A stretch of DNA of 56,361 nucleotides, from the NCBI RefSeq assembly GCF_004349245.1, contig NZ_SMLC01000036.1:1-56361 (forward strand), read 5' to 3'. Shown piece by piece: positions 35,446 to 43,287 of the stretch; position 1 is the first letter of the stretch; each line of letters opens with the position of its first letter. A program made the translations under genes and the position numbers. Source of the DNA: Actinomadura sp. 6K520 (GTDB lineage: Bacteria > Actinomycetota > Actinomycetes > Streptosporangiales > Streptosporangiaceae). Below the pieces are notes generated by a model that saw only the letters and a list, made by a program, of their open reading frames with translations, did not search any database and had not been told where the DNA came from.

Positions 35446-36812
35446 CGCGGTGCCCCGTCCGCGCCGGCGGCGGGCAGCGGCTCCACCTCGTCGGGTGCGA
35501 AGTACCGGAACCGCCCGTACCACTGGTTGAGGTCGGCGGCCGGGTCGTCCTCGACGGTGACCGCGAGGTGCGTGCCGTCGTCCACGTCGGTCAGCACCGC
35601 CTCGACCAGCGCGGTCCTGCCGTCCAGGAACCGGTCCTGGGGGTCGGTGCCGCGGGTTCTCGGCCGCAGCCGCACCCGGCTCCCCTTCGCGACGGGGACA
35701 CCGGCGACCTCGACCCCGGCGCCGTCGCCCTCCGGCAGCGGCGTGCGGATCGTGCCGTGCAGGCGGGCGAACGCCTCCGGCGTCAGGGACTCCGTCCGGT
35801 CCAGGATCGCGGCGGCCCGCGGATCGGTGCCGCGCGCCTCGCGCTTCTCCGCGTCGGTGAGCGTCAGCGTCCGCAGCGACAGGATCTCGTCGATCTCCGT
35901 CGCGTCGTGCAGGTCACCGGGGCTCTCCGGGGCGACGCGCGGGTGGTCGTACAGGAGGATCGGCGACGACAGGACGGCGTGCCGGTCGCCCGGCGCTCCC
36001 GCCAGCACCGGGAAGGTGTGGACGTTCACGCACTCCCTGGCCGCCGCGGCGGCCCACTCCGGAGGGTCCAGGAGGGAGAGGAACGACCCGTCGCCGGTGC
36101 CCAGCAGGACGTGGCAGGCGAGCAGCGATCGGCACAGCGCCTCGTCCCGGGTCGCGTCCGCCGCCGTGGCCGTGTCCGTGTTGGCTATGCGCACGCGGAG
36201 CAGGTCGGCCCGCCGCGGGGGCTCGCAGGGCGTCGTCGGCGGCGTCGCCGACACCGTCACGACGGCCGTCAGCGGCCACCGCCGGCGCACCGCGCGTCCG
36301 AGGACCCTGCCCTCGTCGTCCTTGATCGGGGTGGTCTCCTCGCCCCCGGGCGCGCGGAGATCGAACTTCTGGACCCCGGCGCGCAGATCCCGCAGCGGGA
36401 TACGGAAGTCGAATTCCCGCGGCACGGCCTCGTCGAAACCGACTTCCAGCCGTTCACCGGCATTCAGGCAATCGGCCGGATGATAGGCCCCATCCGGAAG
36501 CAGTTCTTCCACACTTTTGCGTTGAGTCTGCAGAAACCGGACCCTGCACGTCACCGTGGCGTCCTCGGACGCGCTGAGCAGGCACTCGGTCTGCTGCCAG
36601 GGCGCCTCGGCCGAGCCGGCCACGCTCGTGTCGTGCAGCCCGTGCGCATCGGCCCAGGTGGGCGGCATGATGACGCCGAACTGCCAGCGCACCCGGTTCT
36701 TGCCGGACGAGCGCCGGTAGGGATACAGCAGGTACCCCTCGTAGAGGATCGCGTCGGCCACAGCGCCGGCGTGCGCGAAACTCCTGGCGACCCCGGCCGG
36801 TCCGTTCTCCAC
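35442..36812 (-). CDS. Hydrogenase-operon accessory protein of unknown function
   Basis: 456 residues, first gene of the operon, cytoplasmic. The N-terminus ADAILYEGYLLYPYRRSSGK followed by NRVRWQFGVIMPP is striking and conserved, in my memory, among proteins encoded at the head of group 1h hydrogenase operons. The middle contains a beta-rich segment (LLRVRIANTDTATAADATRD) and the end a SH3-like or NHL-like DRFLDGRTALVEAVLTDVDD block leading to LAVTVEDDPAADLNQWYGRF. No catalytic motif is recognised. Its stop overlaps the protease start. The upstream 200 bases contain a direct repeat that may regulate the operon. Confidence 0.75.
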   Translation of the reverse strand: MENGPAGVARSFAHAGAVADAILYEGYLLYPYRRSSGKNRVRWQFGVIMPPTWADAHGLHDTSVAGSAEAPWQQTECLLSASEDATVTCRVRFLQTQRKSVEELLPDGAYHPADCLNAGERLEVGFDEAVPREFDFRIPLRDLRAGVQKFDLRAPGGEETTPIKDDEGRVLGRAVRRRWPLTAVVTVSATPPTTPCEPPRRADLLRVRIANTDTATAADATRDEALCRSLLACHVLLGTGDGSFLSLLDPPEWAAAAARECVNVHTFPVLAGAPGDRHAVLSSPILLYDHPRVAPESPGDLHDATEIDEILSLRTLTLTDAEKREARGTDPRAAAILDRTESLTPEAFARLHGTIRTPLPEGDGAGVEVAGVPVAKGSRVRLRPRTRGTDPQDRFLDGRTALVEAVLTDVDDGTHLAVTVEDDPAADLNQWYGRFRYFAPDEVEPLPAAGADGAPR

Positions 36813-36909
36813 CGACGCCCCACCCCTTCCGCAGACGGAATGCGCATGCCCGCTTCGACGCTTTCGCGGCGGGCAGCACCTCAGCTATAGCAACGGGAAA
36901 CGGTGCCCG

Positions 36910-36937
36910 GTAAGTGACGGCGTCCAGTAAGTGACGG
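36910..36937 (-). promoter_or_regulatory. Direct repeat upstream of the hydrogenase operon
   Basis: GTAAGTGACGG at 36910-36920 and 36927-36937, spaced 17 bp, about 100 bases upstream of the first operon gene. Read on the operon strand the unit is CCGTCACTTAC. Tandem half-sites fit a response regulator or a paralogue-type dimer; no protein can be assigned. Confidence 0.45.
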
Positions 36938-37015
36938 GCTCATATACCGCGTGTCCCGGACGGGCGCATGTTCGCCGGATCAGGGGGCAGGGATGTCTCG
37001 CACAGGGAGGTCGCC

Positions 37016-37561
37016 ATGGGATCGCGGATGCCGGAGCGGAGCGCCGGAACGGTCTTCCGGGCGGGTGCCCGCGGGCTCGTCGCCGCCATGGCGATGACCG
37101 GGGTGCGGACGGTGACGGCGGCCATCGGGCCCCGGGAACAGACACCGCCCGAAGCGATCGTCGAGCAGCGCCTGCCCCTCCTCCGCAGACTGCCCGAGCG
37201 GCACCAGAGTGCCATCACCGAGCTTTTTCACTGGACCTACGGCGCGGCAGGAGGCGCCGCATACGGGCTCCTGCCGCGCCGGGTCCGGAGCAACCCCGCC
37301 AGCGGTCCCGTCTACGGCCTGGTCATCTGGCTCGGCTTCGAGCTCGGCATCGCCCCGGCGCTCCACGTCCACCATGTGCACGAGCACGGTTTCGCCTGGC
37401 GGGCGGGGACGGCCCTGGACCACCTCCTGTACGGCATCGTCGTCGGCGGGCGGCTCGCCCCCGAGCCCCCGTCCGGACGCGACCGGTCCCGCCGTACGCT
37501 CAGTCCTCTCCGGCGACGCAGGAGTCCAGGTAGGGCCCGAGTTCTCGCGCCACGGCCCTGA
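37016..37561 (+). CDS. Small integral membrane protein, DUF1440/YagU-like
   Basis: About 181 residues from ATG 37016, which has AGGGAGG five bases before it. Hydrophobic segments: [56 protein letters not shown] and [14 protein letters not shown]. The alternation of Gly-rich helices and the PPEAIVEQ segment resemble YagU/DUF1440-type proteins, weakly. HVHHVHEHG is a histidine-rich loop that could bind metal. The last ~25 residues are Arg-rich and overlap the antisense TetR remnant, so the original stop may have been lost. Confidence 0.55.
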   Translation: MGSRMPERSAGTVFRAGARGLVAAMAMTGVRTVTAAIGPREQTPPEAIVEQRLPLLRRLPERHQSAITELFHWTYGAAGGAAYGLLPRRVRSNPASGPVYGLVIWLGFELGIAPALHVHHVHEHGFAWRAGTALDHLLYGIVVGGRLAPEPPSGRDRSRRTLSPLRRRRSPGRARVLAPRP

Positions 37562-37690
37562 GGGGGCGGACGCTCCGCTCGGCCCGCGCCATCAGGATCG
37601 CCCCCTCCAGCGCACTGACCATCAGGGTGGCGAGCGCCTCGGCCCTGCGGGACGGAACGCCCATCCCGGCCAGTTCCCGGGCGACGGTCG
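37500..37690 (-). pseudogene. TetR-family regulator, C-terminal remnant
   Basis: Only the last ~60 codons are recognisable: [40 protein letters not shown] and [11 protein letters not shown], the C-terminal helices of an LmrA/YxaF-like TetR regulator. No helix-turn-helix precedes it; upstream codons read antisense into the neighbouring oxidoreductase remnant. The frame therefore stays open to 37790 without meaning. A deletion joining this gene to its divergent partner explains the structure. Confidence 0.7.
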
Positions 37691-37941
37691 CGCTGCTCAT
37701 GCTGGCCGACGGCCCCGCCATCGACGCGGTACTGGAACGCGGCACCGCCGCGTTCGCCGCGAACGTCGCCGGGCGCGTCATCGTCCACATGGGGACGACG
37801 TCGCCCGGCTATTCGCGCGGCCCTCGAAACCGACACGCCCTCTACCGCGAGACGCTCGGCCTGGGGCACGGCCAGGCGGACATGGCGGCGGTGCTCCACG
37901 CGATCGCGTCCCGGACGGCGTCCCTCCGCGACACCGGCTGA
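37691..37941 (+). pseudogene. NAD(P)-dependent oxidoreductase remnant with internal deletion
   Basis: [20 protein letters not shown] and [18 protein letters not shown] match residues ~60-105 of 6-phosphogluconate-dehydrogenase-like NAD-binding proteins (imine reductase/beta-hydroxyacid dehydrogenase type). They are followed directly by [20 protein letters not shown] and LHAIASRTA, which is the extreme C-terminus of the same family. The Rossmann GxGxxG start and about 150 or more middle residues are missing. The frame is open across the scar, so the stretch could still be translated, but it cannot be an enzyme. Confidence 0.75.
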
Positions 37942-37983
37942 ACCACCCGGCGCTCCCGGCGGCCCTCCTCCCGGCGGCTGGGC

Positions 37984-38790
37984 CTACTCGGGGTTCTCGG
38001 CCTGCTCGGCGGTCTCCTTCCGGGCGCGGGCCTCGGCGATCTCCTGCTCGACCCGGGAGTGGCCCTCGACGATGACGCGGACCGCCTCGTCGGGGTCGTC
38101 GGTGAGGTGGACCAGGTCGAGGTCATGTTCGGCGATCTTGCCGGTGGCCAGCATCCGATCGCGGATCCAGTCGAACAGGCCGCCCCAGAACTCGGTGCCG
38201 ACCAGCACGATCGGGAACCGGGTGATCTTCCCGGTCTGCACGAGGGTGATCGCCTCGAACACCTCGTCCAGCGTCCCGAACCCGCCGGGCAGGACCACGA
38301 ACGCCTGCGAGTACTTGACGAACATCGTCTTGCGGACGAAGAAGTAGCGGAACTGCAGGCCGATGTCGACGTGGTCGTTGATCCCCTGCTCGAAGGGCAG
38401 CTCGATGCCGAGGCCGACCGACAGTCCGCCGCTCTCGTCGCACCCCTTGTTGGCCGCCTCCATGATCCCCGGGCCGCCGCCGGTGATCACCGCGTAGCCG
38501 GCCTCGTGCAGCTTCGCGCCGATCTCCACGCCGAGCTTGTAGTCGGCGGAGTCCGGCTTGGTGCGGGCGCTGCCGAACACGCTGACCGCCTTCGGCAGCT
38601 CCGCCAGGAGGCCGAACCCCTCCACGAACTCGGCCTGGATGCGCAGCACGCGCCACGGATCGGCGTGCACCCAGTCGACCGGGCCGCGGCTGTCCAGCAG
38701 CCGCTGGTCGGTGGTGGTCTTCGGGACGGCCCTGCCCCGCAGCGTCGCGGGCCCCTGCCGCCGGAGGGGGGACTGAGGATTCAATGTCAT
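37984..38790 (-). CDS. LOG-family protein (TIGR00730), long form
   Basis: 268 residues. AVSVFGSARTKPDSADYKLG, AVITGGGPGIMEAANKGCDE and the signature VLPGGFGTLDEVFEAITLVQ are intact. An N-terminal ~60-residue basic extension and a Glu-rich C-terminal tail (EQEIAEARARKETAEQ) distinguish it from the short LOG protein at 24624. The usual activity is phosphoribohydrolase on nucleotide-like substrates. Its ATG overlaps the dapE stop by four bases, so it is coupled to the diaminopimelate gene, an order also seen in other actinobacteria. Confidence 0.93.
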   Translation of the reverse strand: MTLNPQSPLRRQGPATLRGRAVPKTTTDQRLLDSRGPVDWVHADPWRVLRIQAEFVEGFGLLAELPKAVSVFGSARTKPDSADYKLGVEIGAKLHEAGYAVITGGGPGIMEAANKGCDESGGLSVGLGIELPFEQGINDHVDIGLQFRYFFVRKTMFVKYSQAFVVLPGGFGTLDEVFEAITLVQTGKITRFPIVLVGTEFWGGLFDWIRDRMLATGKIAEHDLDLVHLTDDPDEAVRVIVEGHSRVEQEIAEARARKETAEQAENPE

Positions 38791-39863
38791 GGGGCCACGT
38801 TAACGGGGCCTTCCAGCCACGTGCGCATACGTCGCTCGCACTCCGCCATCAGGGGAATCTCCACGTACTCGTCGCGGGTGTGGGCGAGGGTGGGCTCACC
38901 GGGGCCGTAGTTGACGGCCGGTATCCCGAGCTCGGCGAAGCGCGCGACGTCCGTCCAGCCGAGCTTGGCGCGGACGGCGGCGCCGCTGGCGGCGACGAAC
39001 GCGGCGGCGGCCGGGTGCGTCAGCCCGGGACGCGCGGCCGACGCGCTGTCGGTGATCTTCACCGCGAAGCCGCGGAAGGTTTCCCGAAGGTACGCCTCGG
39101 CGTCGGCGGGCGACTTGTCGGGCGCGAACCGGTAGTTCACCGTGACGACGCACTCGTCGGGGATGACGTTGCCCGCGACGCCGCCGCTGATGAACACGGC
39201 GTTCAGGCCCTCGTGGTACTCCAGGCCGTCCACGACCGGGCGGGCCGGTTCGTAGGCGCGCAGGACGTCCAGGATGCGCCCGGCCGCGTGGATCGCGTTG
39301 GCGCCCATCCACGCCCGCGCGCTGTGCGCCCGCTCCCCCGCCGCGGTGACCTCGGCGCGCATCGTGCCCTGGCAGCCGCCCTCGATGAGCGCGCCGGTCG
39401 GCTCCATCAGCACCGCGAAGTCGCCCGCGAGCAGTTCGGGGCGGGCTGCCGCGAGCCGCCGCAGCCCGTTGCGCTCGGCCTCGATCTCCTCGCACTCGTA
39501 GAAGACGTAGGTGACGTCGCGCACCGGCTCGGGGACGGTCGCGGCGAGCCGGAGGGCGACGGCGACGCCGCTCTTCATGTCCGTCGTCCCGCAGCCGTAG
39601 AGGCGGTCGCCCGCCACGCGGGACGGCAGGTTGCCGTTCAGCGGCACGGTGTCGAGATGACCGGCCAGGACGACCCGCTCGGCGCGTCCGAGGTCAGTGC
39701 GCGCGACGACGTTGTGGCCGTGGCGTTCGACCGTCAGATGCGGGAGCGCGCGCAGCGCCTGCTCGACGGCGTCGGCGAGGGGCCCTTCCGCGCCGCTCAC
39801 CGACTCGATGTCGACGATCGCCGCCGTGAGGTCCGCGACGTCGGAGAGAAGATCCAGCCCCAT
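38787..39863 (-). CDS. dapE: Succinyl-diaminopimelate desuccinylase
   Basis: 358 residues. M20 peptidase motifs: VLAGHLDTVPLNG, GCGTTDMKSGVAVALR (bridging Asp), VFYECEEIEAERNGL (catalytic Glu-Glu), and VLMEPTGALIEGGCQGTM; the dimer domain begins around ERAHSARAWMGANAI. It converts N-succinyl-LL-diaminopimelate to LL-DAP for lysine and peptidoglycan. DapD, which makes the succinylated substrate's precursor, is encoded nearby at 40614. ATG 39863 was preferred over TTG 39869. Confidence 0.95.
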   Translation of the reverse strand: MGLDLLSDVADLTAAIVDIESVSGAEGPLADAVEQALRALPHLTVERHGHNVVARTDLGRAERVVLAGHLDTVPLNGNLPSRVAGDRLYGCGTTDMKSGVAVALRLAATVPEPVRDVTYVFYECEEIEAERNGLRRLAAARPELLAGDFAVLMEPTGALIEGGCQGTMRAEVTAAGERAHSARAWMGANAIHAAGRILDVLRAYEPARPVVDGLEYHEGLNAVFISGGVAGNVIPDECVVTVNYRFAPDKSPADAEAYLRETFRGFAVKITDSASAARPGLTHPAAAAFVAASGAAVRAKLGWTDVARFAELGIPAVNYGPGEPTLAHTRDEYVEIPLMAECERRMRTWLEGPVNVAP

Positions 39864-39885
39864 GTTCAAGTCCTATCATCGGCTC

Positions 39886-40599
39886 GTGGAGATGCCCGTG
39901 GTGGAGAATGCCGCTGTGGAGAACGACCCGCTGGAGTGCGCCGTCCGCTGGGCGGTCCCCGCCGACGACCCCGAGATGCGGGCGCTGCTCGACGACGGCG
40001 AACGCGAGCGCTACGAGCGTTTCATGCGCGCGGAGGACAAGGCCCGGTTCGTCACCGGGCGGTTCCTTGCGCGGACGGCGCTCGCCGAGGTCACCGGCCT
40101 GGACCCGCGGGGCATGCGGTTCAGCACCGAGTGCCGGCTCTGCGCCGGCACCCACGGCAAGCCGCGCCTGCCCGGCGCCGGCGTCGACTTCTCGCTGTCG
40201 CACTCCGGGGACCGGGTCGTCCTCGTCCTCGCCGAGGGCGCCGAGGTCGGCGTGGACGTGGAGCGGGAGAGCGACCGCGACATCGACCGGCTCGCCGACA
40301 TGGTCCTCTGCGAGCCCGAGCGGGCGGCGCTCGCGGCCATGTCCGACCGCAGGCGCGGCTTCCACGCCTACTGGAGCCGCAAGGAGGCGCTGCTGAAGGC
40401 GACCGGCCACGGCCTCGCCGCACCGATGACGGCCATCCGCCTCTCCCCGCCCGACGAGCACCCCGAGGTGCTGGCATGGGACGGCGAGGCGGCGGTCGCA
40501 CCGGTCCGGCTGGCCGACCTCACGCCCGGCCCCGGCTACGCCGCCGCGGCCGCCGTCCTCACCGGCCGCCCCCTCAAGATCACCGAGATACCGCTCTAG
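39886..40599 (+). CDS. 4'-phosphopantetheinyl transferase
   Basis: About 237 residues. The Sfp-type motifs are visible: VDFSLSHSGDRVVLVLA, VGVDVERES (Mg2+-binding Asp/Glu) and FHAYWSRKEALLKATGHGLA. It attaches the phosphopantetheine arm of CoA to carrier proteins of polyketide, non-ribosomal peptide or fatty-acid synthases. Start is uncertain: ATG 39862, GTG 39886 and ATG 39892 are in frame. TATCAT ends six bases before GTG 39886, as expected for a leaderless message, which is why I chose it. A Cys pair in ECRLCAGTHGKPRLP belongs to the family's P-loop region. Confidence 0.9.
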   Translation: MEMPVVENAAVENDPLECAVRWAVPADDPEMRALLDDGERERYERFMRAEDKARFVTGRFLARTALAEVTGLDPRGMRFSTECRLCAGTHGKPRLPGAGVDFSLSHSGDRVVLVLAEGAEVGVDVERESDRDIDRLADMVLCEPERAALAAMSDRRRGFHAYWSRKEALLKATGHGLAAPMTAIRLSPPDEHPEVLAWDGEAAVAPVRLADLTPGPGYAAAAAVLTGRPLKITEIPL

Positions 40600-40613
40600 C
40601 GGTCAGCCGGCGG

Positions 40614-41450
40614 TCACGTGTTGATGCCGTGGTCGCGGAGGATGTCGTTGAGGGACGCCTTGTCGTGCCGCCGGCCCTCTTCGAGCCGCTTGAGGACGAG
40701 CACGGCCGGTAGCCCGAACGTCCCGCCCTTGAACTCCTTGTGGCGGGTTCCGCCGACGGCGACGCACCAGTCGGGGATGCGGCCCCGGCTGATCTCCTCA
40801 CCGGTCTCCACGTCGATGACCGGCATGGACGCCGACAGGTTCGTCCCGGAGCCGACGACGGCGCCCTTCCCGACCCGCGCCCCCTCGACGATCATCGAGC
40901 GGCTGCCGATCATCGCCTCGTCCTCGATGATCACGGGCTTGGCGTTCGGCGGTTCCAGCACGCCGCCGATGCCGACGCCGCCGGACAGGTGGACGTTCTT
41001 GCCGACCTGCGCGCACGAGCCCACGGTCGCCCACGTGTCGACCATCGTGCCGGAGTCGACGTAGGCGCCGATGTTGGTGAACGACGGCATCAGCACCACG
41101 CCGGGCGCCAGGTAGGAGCCCCAGCGGGCGATCGCGCCGGGGACAACGCGGACGCCGTCCAGCCGGCTCTTCAGCGGGATGCGGTCGTGGTACCGGAAGT
41201 CGCCGACCTGGGAGCGCACCATGCCGAGGACCTTGAAGCTCAGCAGGATCGCCCGCTTGGCCCGCTCGTCGACGACCACCTCGTCGGACGCGGGGTCGAT
41301 GTGGGCGACGCGTGCCTCGCCGGTGTCGATCTGGTCGACGGCGGCCACGATGGCGGCCCGCGCGTCGGCGTCGTCCGGGGTGAGGTCGGCGCGCCGCTCC
41401 CACAGCTCGTCGATGCCGCCGGAGATCGGGCTGGTGAACGTTTCGGTCAT
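40614..41450 (-). CDS. dapD: Tetrahydrodipicolinate N-succinyltransferase
   Basis: 278 residues. After an N-terminal helical domain comes the left-handed beta-helix of hexapeptide repeats: GVVLMPSFTNIGAYVDSGTM, VDTWATVGSCAQVGKNVHLS, GGVGIGGVLEPPNAKPVIIE, EAMIGSRSMIVEGARVGKGA. It makes N-succinyl-2-amino-6-oxopimelate from tetrahydrodipicolinate and succinyl-CoA, upstream of DapE. It is convergent with the phosphopantetheinyl transferase gene and divergent from the lysozyme-like gene. Confidence 0.96.
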   Translation of the reverse strand: MTETFTSPISGGIDELWERRADLTPDDADARAAIVAAVDQIDTGEARVAHIDPASDEVVVDERAKRAILLSFKVLGMVRSQVGDFRYHDRIPLKSRLDGVRVVPGAIARWGSYLAPGVVLMPSFTNIGAYVDSGTMVDTWATVGSCAQVGKNVHLSGGVGIGGVLEPPNAKPVIIEDEAMIGSRSMIVEGARVGKGAVVGSGTNLSASMPVIDVETGEEISRGRIPDWCVAVGGTRHKEFKGGTFGLPAVLVLKRLEEGRRHDKASLNDILRDHGINT

Positions 41451-41494
41451 GCCTCCTGAGCTTACTGGTGGCCATTCCCCGGTACCGTCTTCGC

Positions 41495-42430
41495 GTGGCT
41501 GTTTGGGCGAGGTTGCGGGGGCACCCCGGGGAGGTGCCCGACGACGGCGGCGACGGCGGGCGCCGCCGCCGCGGCGGCGGCATGGCGTGGGCGGCGGGCC
41601 TGGCGGTCGTCGTGGTGCTGCTGGCCGTGGGCGGCTACGCCTTGTTCCAGCGGGCCCGTCCCTACCTGCACGGCTCCGGCTGCGAGATCACCGCGAGCGC
41701 GGGCAAGATGTCCCTGGACCTGGAGCAGGGCGCGAACGCCGCCACGATCGCCGCCGTCGCGTTCCGCAAGCGGCTCCCCGAGCGGGCCGTGGTGATCGCC
41801 TACGCGACCGCGATCCAGGAGTCGCACATCCGCAACCTGCCGGGCGGCGACCGCGACTCGGTCGGCATGTTCCAGCAGCGTCCCTCGCAGGGCTGGGGCA
41901 CCCCCGACAAGCTCCGCGACCCCGTCGTGTCGACCAGCAAGTTCTTCGACGCGCTGGTCCAGGTGAAGGACTACCTCGACCACGACCTGCACATCGCGGC
42001 GCAGGAGGTGCAGCGCAGCGCCGACGGCGACGCCTACGCCCAGCACGAGGACGAGGGCGGGCTGCTCGCGGCGGCGTTCACCGGCCGCGAGCCGGGCACG
42101 GCCCGGTGCTGGTTCCAGCCCGACAAGCGCAATGATTCACGCCGCCCGGACGCGCTCCGGGAGATGCGCCGCGCGTTCGGCAGCAGGCTCCAGGTGGGCG
42201 GCCCCGGCGCGCTGGCGGCCGGTGCCGCGTCCGACCCGCAGTCCTGGAACTCGGTGCGGGCCGGCAACGCCCGCGAGGGCTGGGCGGTCTCGACGTGGGC
42301 GGTGACGCACGCCCAGGTGTACGGCCTCACCGAGGTCCGCTTCGCGGGCAAGCACTGGCAGGCCGACGCGGGCCACGACGGCTGGACCCCCGACGAGTCC
42401 GCCCCACCCGACAACGTCATCATCAAGTGA
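41495..42430 (+). CDS. Membrane-anchored lysozyme-like protein
   Basis: About 311 residues. A Gly/Arg-rich cytoplasmic stretch is followed by one membrane helix (MAWAAGLAVVVVLLAVGGYA). The outside domain has VVIAYATAIQESHIRNLPGG then DRDSVGMFQQRPSQGWGTP, the pattern of transglycosylase-like proteins with a catalytic glutamate in QES. Function in peptidoglycan turnover is an inference. GTG 41495 has a TACCGT six bases before it and no Shine-Dalgarno sequence; an in-frame GTG at 41468 would put the start 17 bases from the dapD start, which seems too close for divergent promoters. Confidence 0.78.
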   Translation: MAVWARLRGHPGEVPDDGGDGGRRRRGGGMAWAAGLAVVVVLLAVGGYALFQRARPYLHGSGCEITASAGKMSLDLEQGANAATIAAVAFRKRLPERAVVIAYATAIQESHIRNLPGGDRDSVGMFQQRPSQGWGTPDKLRDPVVSTSKFFDALVQVKDYLDHDLHIAAQEVQRSADGDAYAQHEDEGGLLAAAFTGREPGTARCWFQPDKRNDSRRPDALREMRRAFGSRLQVGGPGALAAGAASDPQSWNSVRAGNAREGWAVSTWAVTHAQVYGLTEVRFAGKHWQADAGHDGWTPDESAPPDNVIIK

Positions 42431-42511
42431 CCACCGCGCCCGCACGTGCGCCACACCCGGTTACTGTTGGAACGGCTTAAGCGATCTGCCCACGTGATCA
42501 GGAGCCTGTGG

Positions 42512-42994
42512 ATGCGGATCAAGATGTCCAGCGAGCAAAAACGAACTTTCTCCTGCATTCTTGCGATCGCAGTTTGCGCAGGATCCTGCAGTGGCGAACC
42601 GGAGAAGCGAGGGGACGCGACCTCCACTACTCGGACCGCACCATTTTACTGCGGCGAGAAGCTTCCTACAGGCCCCATGCGCCCCGCCCTCATTGACCTT
42701 ATCCCCAAAAGGGCTGCTGCAACATCGACTGAATCGCCTTCCAAGTCACACATTCCCTCAGCCGCCACGGAAGGATCGCTGGCGCTGGGTGCGCACTACT
42801 TCAGGGTGTCCGACGTCTGCGACCAGGGGTCAATCGTCTCAGTCGAACCGACCGATAATGCTCAGACCGTCGCCACCATATATGCGGATGACGGCAGGAT
42901 AGTGGCGATTGGCCTTTATGTGAGAAAGCACATAAGGGTGACGGCATGGAGCGATAAAGAAAAATCGCTCACGACAACTTGGGAAGGGCACTGA
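42512..42994 (+). CDS. Orphan lipoprotein-like protein of lower GC content
   Basis: About 160 residues. A basic start (MRIKMSSEQKR) is followed by a hydrophobic stretch FSCILAIAVCAGSC, which gives a plausible but weak lipobox (AGS-Cys), and by a polar region. The mature part contains Cys in FYCGEK and VCDQG, perhaps a disulfide. It ends in a small beta-rich domain (SIVSVEPTDNAQTVATIYAD). AGGAG lies eight bases before ATG 42512. Codon use is clearly less GC-biased than in neighbours (many A/T third positions), suggesting recent acquisition. No family recognised. Confidence 0.6.
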   Translation: MRIKMSSEQKRTFSCILAIAVCAGSCSGEPEKRGDATSTTRTAPFYCGEKLPTGPMRPALIDLIPKRAAATSTESPSKSHIPSAATEGSLALGAHYFRVSDVCDQGSIVSVEPTDNAQTVATIYADDGRIVAIGLYVRKHIRVTAWSDKEKSLTTTWEGH

Positions 42995-43001
42995 TCCGCG
43001 C

Positions 43002-43198
43002 GGCCGCAAGGTCTGGCGGGCCTCGGACCTGCGGCTGAACCGCACGGTCGCGATCAAGGTGCCGCCCTCGCGCGGCGCGTCCGGGCAGGCGGTGGCGCGA
43101 CCGAGGATCACGGCCTCGATGGCGATCCCGATCCCGGCGAGGTCCGCCAGGCGGCGCTCGACCTGGCCGGCGAGATCTCCACCAAGGTGACCGCCTGA
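43002..43198 (+). pseudogene. Serine/threonine protein kinase remnant
   Basis: In frame from 43002 the translation KVWRASDLRLNRTVAIKV is the glycine-loop/Lys strand of Hanks-type bacterial kinases (xVWRAxDxxLxRxVAIKV), but the rest of the N-lobe and all of the catalytic loop are missing. Beyond ~43065 another frame gives EDHGLDGDPDPGEVRQAALD and LAGEISTKVTA before a stop at 43196, possibly a fragment of a different gene. No start or ribosome-binding site remains. Confidence 0.5.
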
Positions 43199-43231
43199 CC
43201 GTGTCGGGGGCCACATCCTTATTCGGGGGGA

Positions 43232-43242
43232 TGTCACATTTC
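43232..43242 (+). promoter_or_regulatory. Candidate ECF41 promoter -35 element
   Basis: TGTCACATTTC begins 56 bases before the start of the ECF41 gene, matching the reported TGTCACA motif exactly. The element before the other ECF41 gene (7348-7358) differs at one base and has the same spacing to the start. A CGTC-type -10 is not obvious. Confidence 0.55.
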
Positions 43243-43287
43243 GGGGGGCGGGGTGACTCTAGGAGGTGAGCGCACAGGAGGTGAGCC

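Noticed and set aside
31522..36483. A continuous plus-strand frame of 1653 codons across the hydrogenase operon
   Set aside because: It is antisense to eight well-recognised genes, rich in Arg/His/Val repeats of the RRxVHV kind, and arises from GC-biased third positions.
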